A DNA stretch of 64,000 bases, taken from Blepharisma stoltei. Its lineage: Eukaryota > Ciliophora > Heterotrichea > Heterotrichida > Blepharismidae. The stretch is taken from NCBI GenBank assembly GCA_914767885.1, contig CAJZBQ010000024.1, forward strand, positions 62,001 to 126,000. The letters are read 5' to 3'. The position numbers and the translations under genes were made by a program. Position 1 is the first letter of the stretch, and every line of letters begins with the position of its first letter. Shown in pieces: positions 1 through 11,742 of this stretch. The notes beneath the pieces are model-generated. The model worked only from the letters and a program-made list of their open reading frames with translations, was not told the DNA's origin and did not search any database.

Positions 1-1
1 A

Positions 2-1886
2 AAGCCAATTCTTAATGAGCTTCTAAAAAAATTCCCTGAGGTAAAGCAGACATTTTTGAACTCCGTTTCCACCTATAAAGACAATTATAAATCTTTCCTA
101 AAAAGAACCTTACTCCTCCCCTCTCTGTGAGTGAATAAAAAATTTTGTACGCTTCTAGAACTAGTGTTTTTTTTAAAAATTTTATAAATAAATTTTTAGT
201 AAAATTTTCCAATTAGAAAGCAAAAATTAATTTAATTGTAAAATTTTTTGTTTTAAAATGCAAGCCTTCAAAAATTAAAACAACTATTTATATCAAAATA
301 TTTTATATTTATTCGCTTACAGAGGGCCGAAAATATGGATTTTTCCAATCTTTGCTAACAAAGGGGAATTAGCAAGAGTCCCATATTTTGAAAATATTTC
401 TCCAAGAGCCGCTGACCATTTAATTTACTCTCTTGATATTGAAAATTATGCTCCCAATTCTTACCTATTCCAGCAAAACCAAACTATAGATAAAGCATTT
501 TTAATATTAGAAGGAAAAGTCCAAATAATTTTTGTGGTTTTTGATGTAACTTTGACAATGACTTTAAAAAATAAAGAAAGGCATTCGTCTGTTATTGGGG
601 GTGAGCATTTAGGTTTGAGCACTAGAAGTAAGCGAGGAAGTGCTACATATGGAAATACTAAAGGTGTTAAGCTGGTTATTGATGAATTAGGTATGGGAAG
701 TGTCTTATGCTCAAGGCAGCTATTAATGCAGTACCCAGCAACTGTCTATGCATTAAAATGGCGGCAGTGCCAACCTGTACTCTTGGTGCAATTCCAGATC
801 TTATGGCGACAGCGAACTGGGATGTACTCAAAGTCAAGAATTCAAGTGAAGCCTGATGAGGTTTTGGCTGCTTTTCTGTGGTTAAAATGGAGGTATCCAG
901 CAATGTCCTTTGGATCCAAGGATCCATGGGCATTCCTCGACCGAGAAATTTTTGGGTACCAGCCTAGGCCACAAGGGAGTAGTCTTTTCCCTGTACTATT
1001 GAAGGAAGACACTTCAAAACCCGATACCAAGAAGCTGATCCACGGAACATGGCCACAGAAATACATGCACATAAGACTAAAACCGCAAGATAAGAAGGAG
1101 AACATAACATTTAGGAAGTGGCATCCGTTTTCGGGGGAAAGACCCTCTGAGCTGGAGTTAAAAAGTGGTAGAACCTCAGAATTGGAGTTTTTTGGTGACT
1201 GTATAATCAATATTGCTTATGCCTGACTTTATTTAACCTAACCTAACCTGGCAACTGTCTCATGCAGAGTTATAGAGCCAACCCGAGTCATGGTATTCAC
1301 CAACCAAGACCTTGACGCTTTACTCGTCGACTTCCCCAAGCTGAAGAAAAAAATCGAAGCCCAAAAGCTTGAAATGCAAGTCTGGGACAATTTCCGACAA
1401 GAATACCTCAGAAAGCAAATCCCTCTGGACTACTCCAAATGCTTCAAATACGATAAAAACGCAAACAGAAAAGCCTGGAAATCCAAAATCAAGGTAAAAA
1501 ACGAAGTAATTAAGCTGATTACTAATAAGAGAAACAGAAAAAATACCAAAATTACCAGCGTAAAAGCAATGGTAGAAAAAATAAGAGCCATAGTAACAGC
1601 TGAAGAAAAAGGCCACACGGTTATCGCAATGAAAATTTCTAAAGGAGAAATCCCGCCTGAAGCTCTAGAAGTGGTCGACATTTTGGACGCTGAAAGAATT
1701 ACCAACCCAGTCTTAACCCAATTTGCTATAAAAACCAAAGAATTGTCCAAAGTGGTGGATTCCCTGTCTCATCAAATGAGCTCGCTAAATGACAAACTGG
1801 GAAGCATTGACAATATATGTGACCACATTGGAGAAAGAATAAATAGACTGCAAGAGACTACAAAAGCGTTGGAAATGGCTACATAA
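2..1886 (+). CDS. Cyclic-nucleotide-binding-domain protein, 5'-partial, split by two IESs
   Basis: Coding is seen in three blocks: 2-112, 372-747 and 1261-1883. Joined at TTA (110-112/369-371) and at the repeat GCAACTGTCT (738-747/1251-1260), they give one frame ending in TAA at 1884-1886. The middle block has the look of a cNMP-binding beta-roll: a VPYFENIS entry helix, FLILEGKVQI, and IDELGMGSVL. The third block completes it (PATVSCRVIEPTRVMVF) and runs into a helical, Lys-rich C-terminus of about 190 residues with coiled-coil character. The family includes channel tails and PKA regulatory-like proteins; no transmembrane or kinase part is seen, but the 5' end is outside the window. Its stop codon directly abuts the stop of VPS13 on the other strand. 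Ligand specificity cannot be told. Confidence 0.72.
113..371. mobile_element. C-rich-ended MITE-like IES in the cNMP-binding gene (flank TTA)
   Basis: Left end TTA-CTCCTCCCC, right end GGGGAA-TTA. The right arm carries degenerate copies of the GTGAGTGAAC family arm. Removal joins ...KRT to LARVPYF in frame. 259 bp. Confidence 0.85.
753..1250 (+). mobile_element. Retroposon-like element S1 with about 15-bp target duplication
   Basis: Lies between GCAACTGTCTATGCA (738-752) and GCAACTGTCTCATGCA (1251-1266). It starts TTAAAATGGCGGCAG and ends in a simple-repeat tail TTTAACCTAACCTAACC. It is visibly richer in G+C than the host gene and has no clear coding. Keeping one copy of the duplication restores the cNMP-binding frame (PATV joined to SCRVIEP). 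Chance open frames run through it, so it can be mistaken for exon. There is no TA pair at which excision gives an open frame. Confidence 0.75.
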
Positions 1887-4800
1887 TTAATTATTATTTG
1901 TATCCTTTATTGATAATATTTGCTTTAAGGCTTCATTTTTGGGGATTTTATGGTTGATTGCAGTGATAGTTTCAAAAACTTTAAGCAGTCCTGATATAAG
2001 AGTGCTAGAAATGGTGATGTTTTTGACTAAATCCCTCATTTCGAATGAGATGCTGTCTTCTTCTTTGACGAATTCACAGTGTTTTATTTGGCGGAGTTTG
2101 ATACTGGCTTTTTTTTCGCCTTTTACGAATAAAAGAACTCTCATAGAGGTGATCAGTATGACGACGTTGTCTAAATCTGCGAAATTTTGGTACATGACAA
2201 GTCTTTCCCACTTATTTTTTATATTTGCTCGAAGAAATTCTTGGGCTTGAGCAATTTCATGGCTATATTTTTCAACAACCATAGTCGTCGAAAACTGGCG
2301 AGGAAATCTTGATCTGCCTCGCAGCCGCTGTTTACTTCTGTCATTCCAAAAAGGTGAGTTCGCAATCCCACCCGACACCGAAGCCCCAAAATGCAAAATT
2401 GCTGAATATGGCGCTGAAAATGCCCCAAACAAGCCAATTCCTGCACCTTTAATGAACCCTTTCGTCCCTTGCTTTTTGGCTCCTTTATAAGGCTTTATAA
2501 AAATCCCAGCAATCCCTTCACCTATATCTTGCACCCCTCCAATGACTCCATAAAAAGTCCCACTACACAGATTCCTTGTTTCTCTGATTTTTTCTCTTCC
2601 TTCGTCATCTCCACTGACATTTTTAAGAACCCCATAAAGGCTGCCTGTTATTTTTGAAATACTTCCAAACCCACCTGTTATTACTTCACTCCCCCCCCCC
2701 TTTAAATTGGAACAAAATATCGGTAAAATTTCCACTTTTTTGGTAAATTAACCCCCCTTTAAATTGGAAACAAAATTTAATTTTATAATAAAAAATTATA
2801 TATAATTTTTATCTAAAAAGTTTTGATATAAGTTAAATGTTTCTTCTTAACTAAAATTAAAAAATTTAGTTATATCTTGCTCGTTTTTAAAGAAAAAAGT
2901 ATAAAGGGCATCTTATTTAAATAAAATTTATTATCCTTAATTGCTAAATTTTTAAAAAAATTAAAATTTTTTTTTTTAAACATTTTCAAAAAAATTTTTG
3001 TTTTTTTTGATAAAAATGATATTTTTTATTTGGATAGTTTTGATATAAATTCAATAGGAATTCTTTATAAAATTTCAAAAATTTACTTATTTCTTGCTTT
3101 ATTTTAAAGAATAGAGTATAAATAACATCTTATTTAAACAAAATTAGCACTTTGATCGATAAATTTTCTAAAATTTTTTTTTTTAATTTGTTTTTATCAA
3201 TAAAAATAATAATTTTTGTGTAAATAATTTTGATACCAATTAATAGTGGCGTATTAACTAATAATGAAAATTTAGTTATATCTTGCTTTGTGTTAAAAGG
3301 ATAAAGAGTAAATAGCGTTTTATTAAACAAATTTATTGATCTAATTCGATATGTTTTTGAATTTTTTTTTTTAAATTTTTATAAAAAATTTTATTATAAT
3401 ATTTTTTTTTTAGAAAAAACAAATTAACCCCCCTTTAAATTGGAACAAAATTTTTAGTTCCAATTTAAAGGGGGGGGAGTCAGAGACGAGCCCTTTGACA
3501 CCTTTTCCAACCCCTTTTATGAACTCTTTAGGGCTTTTTAAGAGTCCTTTGTAAGGCTCATTTATAAATTGATATACCCCTTTTCCGAGTTTGTCTAGGA
3601 GCTGCACAGGGTTTCCTATTAGATCACTTGACCCTAGGATTTTATATAGCTGATAAAACCCTTGCTTTGCATAATGAGCTAAAATCTTCCTTTGGAGGTC
3701 TGGAATTGTGCTGAACACATCATTCATTTTCAATTGATTCAGCTTGATAGGTGTTTCTGATATATTAATGATTGCTCCACCCACAGCTGACAGGATTTGT
3801 CCACCAAGGATTTGTCTAGCATCACTTTCCATTTCAAACCTTTTTTTGGAGCTCCTAAACGTCAAATTTAAATGCAGGGACTCCAAGTTAATTTCATCAA
3901 TAAAAACATTATTTGCTTTTTGGTTTGGGATAAATGACAATGATAAGCTAAAAGGGTCTAAATATTTATCAGTATCTGTAGCTGATACTATATACATTGC
4001 GTTAGACCTAACCATTCTTGGCTCTGAACAAGAGTCCAACAGACTCCGAATCACCGATATTGACATTCTGACCACGGGCTGGTCCAGTTGTATTTTAAAC
4101 TCTTGTAAGCAAAAATGTACGTCAAAAAATTGGTCAAGAATTACACTTTCGGTTAGAGGGTTGCTCAATTTGGTCCTGCTGAACCCAAGCTGCAAAAAAG
4201 GAATGGTATCTTCAGAGCTATTCGCTGGAGAAAAAATGACTGGAAACTGCTTCCCTCTGGCTATCATATTATCAATCTGAAAATTTCCAAGCTGGTAATG
4301 AAATTCTAATCTCTCTTCTAGCTTGGAAGCGATCATTGACTGCTTTACCTTCGCGAAAATACTAATTTTATCGCAACTTATATAAAAAATTTCTGCCGGA
4401 GCATCAGTTATTAAAGAAACCCCTATTTTTTTAAGCTCAATGTCAGCTTTGAAATTAAATAGCCTCATTGATTTTCTGCATTTATGTAAAGGGTTTATAA
4501 TGCTTTTTGTAAATTCATCGTTTTCCTTTTTAAATTTTTCATCAATAACGTATAATTCTCTTGTGCAGCCGTTAAGCTCAACGATTACGTCATAATTAGC
4601 GATTTTTTTTGGTTTTTTGGATTTATCTGAAACTTCGTCTATTGGGAAAATTTTGGAATCCTCGCCAATAGTTAGGCAGATATCTCTAGGATCTAAAGGG
4701 TTGAAAATAATAGGAATATAAGACCCAGACAGGACAGTATACTCTCTATATTTAGGGCTTTTCATAAATCTGTGCTCGTCTGGTCAGGAGTTAGGATCTA

Positions 4801-7800
4801 TTTTTATTTTCTTTTTTACAGCTTTTATTTTTAGAGGCTCAGCAGCTTGGTTTATTATGACAAATTCTGGGTTGTCAGGCAGCGAAAAATTGACAAAAAT
4901 AGTGGCTTGGTCTTCAGTAGTTGTGATGACTCTGACTGTATAGTGATAGTCATTAGATGAGTTGGGAAGATTCCATTTTATTGCTCTAAAGAATGCAGCT
5001 AAGCCTTTTTCTTTATTCGGCAGCTCAATTTTGTCAGCTTTTTCTGCTGGAATCCTCATTTGGTATTCATGCAGCTCGTCAATGTCAAATAAAGGCCCCC
5101 ATTCAGAACCTCCAGCTTTAGCTTTAAAATACCGTTTCTTCCCATGTGTGAACCTGGTAAAGGCTTTTTTTTCTCCTTTTTTAAGCTCAATTTCGACCCA
5201 GCTTCCATTTTCAAGCTGAAGTAGCTGGATATCAAAATTCAAGCTATTTTCTATAACATACCGCGGGACAAATTTAATAATTGTTGATTTCACCATTGGA
5301 GCAATCGCATTTTCTCTTATAATCCCAATAGAAATCTCTTCTGTATCATCTGGACGATATTTAATATCAATTGAATCGGCGACTCCAATAGCATCAATGC
5401 TAAAATTTCTTGACCATTCACTTTCTGGTTTCAGCTTAACTTGCATTTTTTTTGCATTGTGGCTCACAAACCCAGTTGTTCCTTTAAAAAGATGTAGGTT
5501 TTCTTCAGTTGACAAAATAAGTTTGTGATCTGTTTTATTTATAAATATATAAGGTGAATAAACTTCAAGCAGCTTGGCTCCATGGTTTTTATATTCGTCT
5601 TGATTCATTTGTTCTTTGCTAACTCCCCCCCCCCCCCCCGTGAGTGAACAAAACCATTAGAAAAATCTCTATTTTTAGCCCAAAAACCCACCCTCCGTGA
5701 GTGAACAAAAATATTTTAAATGAAATCTCCAGCTAATTCTGTTTAATTTTAAACAAATTGCTTTTTAAAACATAAATTTTATAAATTAAATTAATATTTG
5801 CTTATAGAAGTGAGATTTTTTAAATTTCGAAAAAAAAAATTTATAAAAAAATTATATATAAATTTTTTTTTAAAAAAAAAATTAACCCCCCTCCGTGAGT
5901 GAACAAAATTTTTTTGTTCACTCACGAAGGGGGGGGGAGTAAGTTTTTTTATCTTTCTTGTCCTTAAATCAGTTATATCATTTTTTAAATTTTTCTTTTT
6001 TGTTATATCCATCAGTAAGGACGTAGCAGCCAACAAATCCACATTGTCTTCTTCCTCATTCTCAATTTTTCTTACTTTCAGGCACATTTTTTCAGTTATT
6101 TCTGCTTCAAAGATGTTTTTAATAGCAAAAGACTCAGTTGTAACTTCAGTCCTATCATTATTGTGGGCTCTTAATCTGAAATCTTCTAATTTTTTTACAG
6201 TGTAAATGTCTCTGGATGAGCCAGGATTTATAAAACCGCTTTGGTTTCCATATGAAATATATGATAGTGTGCAGGGAAGCAGATTTCTTAGCACTATTGG
6301 GGGGTTGAACTGTAAAAACATATGGGTCATGCTTCTTCCCACCTTAAGCTCTAAAATTTCAAAAGCAATTGACCTTCCTTGTTCATGGCGATCTTCAGAA
6401 GGGTTTGAAATTAATCCTGGCCGATCCAGAACATTTCTATTGCATATGAGAGCTTCATTAAGCCAGCTCGTAGGCAAAGGTACTGAAGAATACGCAGGCA
6501 GCTCAACCTCTCCAAGTCTTGAAACAATTTTTAGGTCCATTCTTGTATTGTTCATAAGCGTCTTATTTGTCTGGATTTTTATTATTCTTTCATTATTTCT
6601 GCACTCTACTTCAATAATTACAACCTCATCGCCTATTTTTCTAGCTTTGGTTTTGGAGTCTTCCATCCCAAATGGCCTTGAAAAATTTTCTCCAATTCTG
6701 ATTAACAGTTTTGCTGGGGCTCTAATGGTTTTTGATGTCCCTTTCTTTGAATAAATCCGATTTAAGTCATTTTGAGAGTAATATGCACAGATTACGTCTG
6801 TAATTAGCGTTTCCTGAGCATTGTCTTTATCTATTTTAATATAGATGTCTTTTCCTAGTAAATTAACAATTTTATATTCGATGTCTTTATGCATTCTTTC
6901 TACGGTCCCAGGCCTGCTTTCTACTTCATTTTCAGTAGGGACAGTCTCGATTGCATACATTACAGAGCCAATTGTTTTCATTAAATCATAAGTAACATTT
7001 ATATTCAAGTCTTCTTTTGAGGAAAATTGTATATTAAACCTTTTACTTTCGTCTTGGATTGCATTGATTTCCATAGTCCACTCTTCAATTAACGGCTCTC
7101 AAGACGCTACATTCAAGTTATAATAATTTATCAAAATTATAGTGCTAAAATTAACTGCAAGCTGAGGCATTATTTGCATATCCACTCCAAAATTGCTGAA
7201 ACTGGCATGGCAGAGCTCATATGATTTTTTAATTTTATCTTGTATTAAAGTAAACTGTAAAGAGTCACATATAAGCTCAGCCCGAAAAATATCTTTACTG
7301 ATTTCCTTTTCTGGCTTTACGATAGGAACTGTAGATTCCTCATCATTATTTGTTTGAGTTGGGAGTATTGACATTCATTTAGCAGCTAATTCTTTGAAAA
7401 AATCAATATCTCTGAACCCAGCAGTCAGAGAAATGCTTTCTAAATTGAGGGAAGCTTCACTTAAGACTGTATTTTCTTTAGGCTCTTTTTTTGAAGAATA
7501 ATTTATGATAATTCTAGATGGAGTGATTAGGTCTTGGATATGCCAGAAATTTGGGGTTATTAAATGGTTTTTGCAGGTTCCTAGTTGGATTGTGAAATGG
7601 CGGACTGCCAGAGAGAGCTCGTCGTCAATGAAGATTGAGGATGAGCCTTTGGTAGTTCGAGTGGAATTGTAATGGGCGATTGGTGATCAATTTATACTTA
7701 AAATTTGAGAATTATTGGCTTCTGATAACGGCAGCCAGATCTCGAAGCAGCTGACCGACAAGCTTGCTTCTATTGTATTATTAGATATTTTTGGCTCAGA

Positions 7801-10800
7801 TTTCTCAGCAGCTTGAGCTTTGGCTTGAGGCTTAAATCCAGGTTTTCCCGAAAAATCTTTTGAAAAGTCTATCAAATTCTTAATAAAAGAATGCACAAGG
7901 ATAATCCTAATCCCACTTATCAGAGCTGAAACTTGAGTGACACCTTTTGAGCTGTCAACAATAACCCCAGCTCTGACTTGAGGAGCCAACAGCTGGCGTT
8001 CATCATTTAAAAATTCTCCATTTTCCGCCCTCACCTGAGGATTTGACATAATTGCCCTAAAATAAGCCTCTTCTCTCATATCCAAAATATCCATTCTCCT
8101 TAAACTAAAATCAATTCCCATACTTCCTCCTGCAAACGCTTCATGCTCTATTTTAAGCCCTCTAAACGCGCATCACAAAATTTCCGAATTTTTCGAAAAA
8201 ATTGATGTCGAAATTTCTCTGATTTCTAAAAAAATTTTCATAGAGCTTTTATGTGAAATTTCTTTTTCTGCATTTAATAATGATAAATTAATGTTTTCTG
8301 GCAAAGAAATGTTGCTATTTACTAATGGAGAATTCAGAATTGGTTCTAATGTTCTCATCAATATTTGATGAAATTCCTGGGCTGTCGAAAGTAAATAATC
8401 ATTGAAATTTATTTTTATTTTTTTTAATTTTGCGTCGATTATCATTGGTGTCACGTCTTTATTTTTTGTTTTTGATATTTTAAAGTCAAAGCTGATAGGC
8501 TCTAAAATGTCGCTTCCTGTGATCCCAATATTAAATTTTGTCAGTTCAAAAGCATAAAATTCATACAAAATTCCTTCAATTTCTTCATTTCCATTAAAAA
8601 TATTAAACCTGCCGAAATCGAAAATAAAATACCCAGCCTCCATTCTTTTTAGGTCTAGAGGTATCTTGAATTTAGGCGCTGACAAATGCAAATTTATTTT
8701 CATGGGTTGTTTTTCCTGCTGAATTATAGCTTCGTCGACATATTTTTTGCTGAGTTCTACATAATAATTCACTTTAGCATTTGCCTGAGTCTGGTAAAAA
8801 TCAGAATCAATTTCTTGAATTAATTCTTTTTGAAAAGTCTTATAAACTTCTAATATGCTATATATATTGAGATTATAGCAAAAATCTCCAGAGTCTACAT
8901 CAATGCTATTTATTCCAAAAGTGGAATATTTCGCATGCAAATGGCCGCTTTCCATGATTTTCCGATTTCCTTTGCAGACTTTGTCAGTGATATACATAGA
9001 GTTTATTTTGGCTTCGACAATAATGCTTGATGGTTTTATGGCGGCGTCTACATAAGTGCTCAAAATTTCCCACGAAGACAGTTTTGATTTTGAAGAGTTC
9101 AAATGGAAGCTTTGTCGGTCTATTTTTAATTTCAAAACAAATTTATCAGAGAATTCTGGCATATTTCGCTCATCAAATGTGTCGACGCCAGAAACGAGCT
9201 CTAAAAGTTCATTTCTTGCTTCATTATAGCTGCCTCCTAGGATTTCTTCTAGCTCTTGTTGGCATTTGGCAATTTTTTCTTCCATTTCCTGTTTTTCTCT
9301 ATTCAGAGTCTCTTCTGACTTCCCATACCCAAACATTCTTTTAAAAGATCCAGGTCTTTTTTGTTTGTAGCTCGCTTTTATTTCTTCGATTTCTTTTCGT
9401 TTTTCATCAGCGAGTTTTCTCATTCCTATTTCCTTAATCACATTTTCTCGCTGTTTTAAAATATCAGAAAGCTCAAAAATTTCTTCCATTTTTTGGAGCT
9501 CAAGTATTCTATTCAAATTTATTTATAAAATTTTTTTTTGTTGCTTTATTTTATGTATTATTTAAGCTAAATTATATAAATTTTCTTCAGAAAATTTCCT
9601 AGACAGTCTATTATTATCACCACTAAAGCTTCTTCAGTTCTTATAAGTGGTGCAATATCTTATCATATCTTCGTGAGTCATTGTTTTATAAGATTCTGAC
9701 TTACTCCCCCCCTACGTGAGTACACAAAACCATTGGAAAAATCCCTATTTTTTGTCAAAAAAAACCCACCCTCCGCGAGTGAACAAAAATTGTAATATAG
9801 AAACAATTTTTTATGAAAAACAATTTGATAAATAAGTGATAATTAGTATATTGAAATCTCAAGCTAATTCTGTTTAATTTTAAACAAATTGTGTTTTAAA
9901 ACATAAATTTTATATAAATTAAATTAAAATTTGCTTCCCAATTTTTGAAATTAGGATTTTTTTAAAATTTCGAAAAAAATTTTTCTATAAAATTTATATA
10001 TAAATTTTTTAAAAAAAAATTAACCCCCTCCGTGAGTGAACAATATATTTTTGTTCACTCACGGAGGGGGGGTTAGCAACTCCTTCTCTGAATTTAAAGA
10101 ACTGAGATATGAATTCTCCCAGCTTGATAAAATGGGTGATTTGGGTGACCACAATGCCAGCTTCGATTTTTTCAGAAGAAATGCTGACAGAGTACTGAGG
10201 TTTTGAAGTATCTTTTGCGTCTTTATTCATAATCAGCTCAATTCTTAAAGAGACTGGAGAAATTATGTATCGATGATTTATCTGTTCAGCGAATTCCTGC
10301 TGAGCTAGATGCTCAAGGGATTGCTTTTCGCCCATCCCAGGAACGTGCTCAAAAGGGCTCCATTCAATTTATTAGCATTTTCTTCATGTAGATTTTCTCA
10401 CTCCCTCCTTTCTTGAGCGAACACAATAATTTTGTTCGCTCACGGAGGGGTTAATTTTATGTATTATAGAATTTTTTTTTCTTCAAAATTTAAAAAATTC
10501 ATATTTGTAAAAATTGAGAAACAAAAATTAATTTAATTTGAAAAAATTATGTTTTAAAATGCAAGCTTTTTAAAAATTAACCAGAATTAGCTATAAAATT
10601 TCATTATAATAATTATCACTCATTTATCAATTTTTTATTTAATAAAAAATTTTTGTTCGCTCACGGGGGCAGGTTTACCCAAAAAATATAGATTTTTCCA
10701 ATGGTTTTGTTTGCTCATAGAGGGGGGAAGTCAGCAATTTTTTGTCAAAAAATTTTTCCTCATGAGACATTTGATAGAATTTTAACTGTCACAAAGAAAA

Positions 10801-11592
10801 TTTCGACCAAAATTAGGGAAAATGCCACACGAAAAAAATTCCCTATAAATAGCTCTCAAAAGCTACCAAATTAAATTTTTCTCCAAAATCTGAAAAAATC
10901 GCAAAATTCCTCAGGTTTATCAATTTAAAGCAAATTAAATTGCTTTCCATAAACTGTTTTTCCCAGCTAGAATTGCATGTAAAACAGCTTATTTCTTCAA
11001 TTTTCAATCCAACTGCAAATTTCTGCGAAAACGATTCTGTGTCTTCAAACCTTACATACACATTTTTTAATTCCACCTGGATATTATCCACGATTTTTCT
11101 AAATAATTTTTCAATCATTCCTGGACTGCTGGCTACAGCAACTTCTTCAGAATTCATTATCTCAAATTTATCAATTTGAGATCTTCTTCATTTTTGATTG
11201 ATTGTCCGCTGCTCTTGTTCGTCCCAGTTTGCTTTTGGATAAGGCAGCAGGAAAACTATTACATCTTTTATGATGATTTTCAAAGGACTTGAGCCCAGCG
11301 AAGTCCATGGTATTGAGACTTGGATAGTCCCTACATAGCCACTTCCCAATTTAAAAGGAAAACCGAGCTTATCTAATGCTTCTGATTTTACACGAAGATC
11401 CTCTAGGGACACTTTTCCGCTGAATATTGATAAGTTTAGTTGATCTGGGTTAAGATTTTCAATGAAGTCTCCTAACTTTACTATTTTTTTTCCTAAAATA
11501 TGGAGACATATTAAAATAAATTTTAAAAAAAAATATTTGGGAGGGGGCTATAGTAAGACACTATTAAGAACCTTGGAAACAACTTTATTCAT
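1887..11592 (-). CDS. VPS13: VPS13-family lipid-transfer protein, split by at least six IESs
   Basis: Bridge-like lipid-transfer protein acting at membrane contact sites. The N-terminal chorein region is clear once the first IES is removed: start at 11592, then VLNSVLGDFIENLNPDQL, SLEDLRVKSEALDKLG and VSIPWTSLG. The middle contains the usual stretches YIISPVSL (about 10250) and SPYIFINKT (about 5540), the latter at the start of the SHR-BD region. The C-terminus has the GKGVKGLVSEV/GGFGSISKITGSLYG repeat-rich part, joined across the IES at 2689-3482, and ends TNNN-stop at 1887-1889. UGA encodes Trp at several conserved places, for example WEPLIEEW near 7100. Two spots near 10350 and 10750 do not join in frame without a single-base change; a homopolymer error or one more unrecognised IES would explain this. 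Confidence 0.9.
2689..3482. mobile_element. MITE-like IES, TTTAAATTGG family, flank TCA
   Basis: Ends TCA-CTCCCCCCCCCC and GGGGGGGGAG-TCA. The arms read CCCCTTTAAATTGGAACAAA. The right terminus is a compact hairpin of the arm, with AT-rich filler between. No TA occurs at either boundary. Removal joins the VPS13 C-terminal motif ...KGLVSEVITGG... in frame. Nearly the same element sits in COG3 at 12853-13631. Confidence 0.9.
5623..5942. mobile_element. MITE-like IES, GTGAGTGAAC family, flank TAA (VPS13)
   Basis: Ends TAA-CTCCCC... and ...GGGGAG-TAA. Two copies of the CCTCCGTGAGTGAACAAAA arm lie on the left and one hairpin on the right. Removal joins ...KIKKL to SKEQMNQDEY in frame. Confidence 0.9.
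9520..9567. mobile_element. Short TA-bounded IES in VPS13 (about 48 bp)
   Basis: On the coding strand two TAA stops (9564-9562 and 9525-9523) interrupt the VPS13 N-terminal helical region. Removing about 48 bp between TA repeats restores ...EENLYNL joined to NLNRILELQKM. Exact ends are one of several TA choices; the need for removal is clear. Confidence 0.55.
9704..10075. mobile_element. MITE-like IES, GTGAGTGAAC family, flank TTA (VPS13)
   Basis: Ends TTA-CTCCCCCCC and GGGGGGG-TTA. Same asymmetric layout as the copy at 5623. Removal joins ...FREGVAK to SESYKTM in frame. Confidence 0.88.
10401..10733. mobile_element. MITE-like IES, reverse orientation, flank TCA (VPS13)
   Basis: Ends TCA-CTCCCTCC and GGGGGGAAG-TCA, with the hairpin terminus on the left. 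No TA at the boundary. The frame across this junction is not clean: a one-base change is needed nearby. Confidence 0.8.
11476..11556. mobile_element. 81-bp IES near the VPS13 start (flank TAA)
   Basis: Flanked by TAA at 11473-11475 and 11554-11556. Removal joins the first 13 codons (start 11592) to LGDFIENLN, matching the LNRFLGDYV type of VPS13 N-terminus. The right end shows CCCCCTCCC on the coding strand, reminiscent of the C-rich class. Confidence 0.75.
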
Positions 11593-11742
11593 ATTTAAGG
11601 TTTATTAAGAAGCAAAAACAACAGTATTTATTGGTAAGGATACTGAATTTTGTGCAAAATCAATATGGATTAGTAAAAATCTGAAAAGGAAACGGATAAA
11701 TCAAGCTTTAAAATATTGTTTTATCAATTTTTATGGTAGAGT

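Noticed and set aside
534-1226. A 230-codon open frame that looks like one protein
   Set aside because: Its first part is the cNMP-binding exon and the rest runs into the retroposon-like block; the true continuation lies after the second copy of the duplication.
5700-5950. Repeated GTGAGTGAAC hairpins as transcription terminators
   Set aside because: They are the terminal repeats of dispersed elements that also lie in the middle of coding sequence.
11494-11552. A 57-bp TA-bounded version of the IES near the VPS13 start, or a 15-nt intron there
   Set aside because: Both give open frames, but VPS13 homology fits only the TTA/TTA junction.
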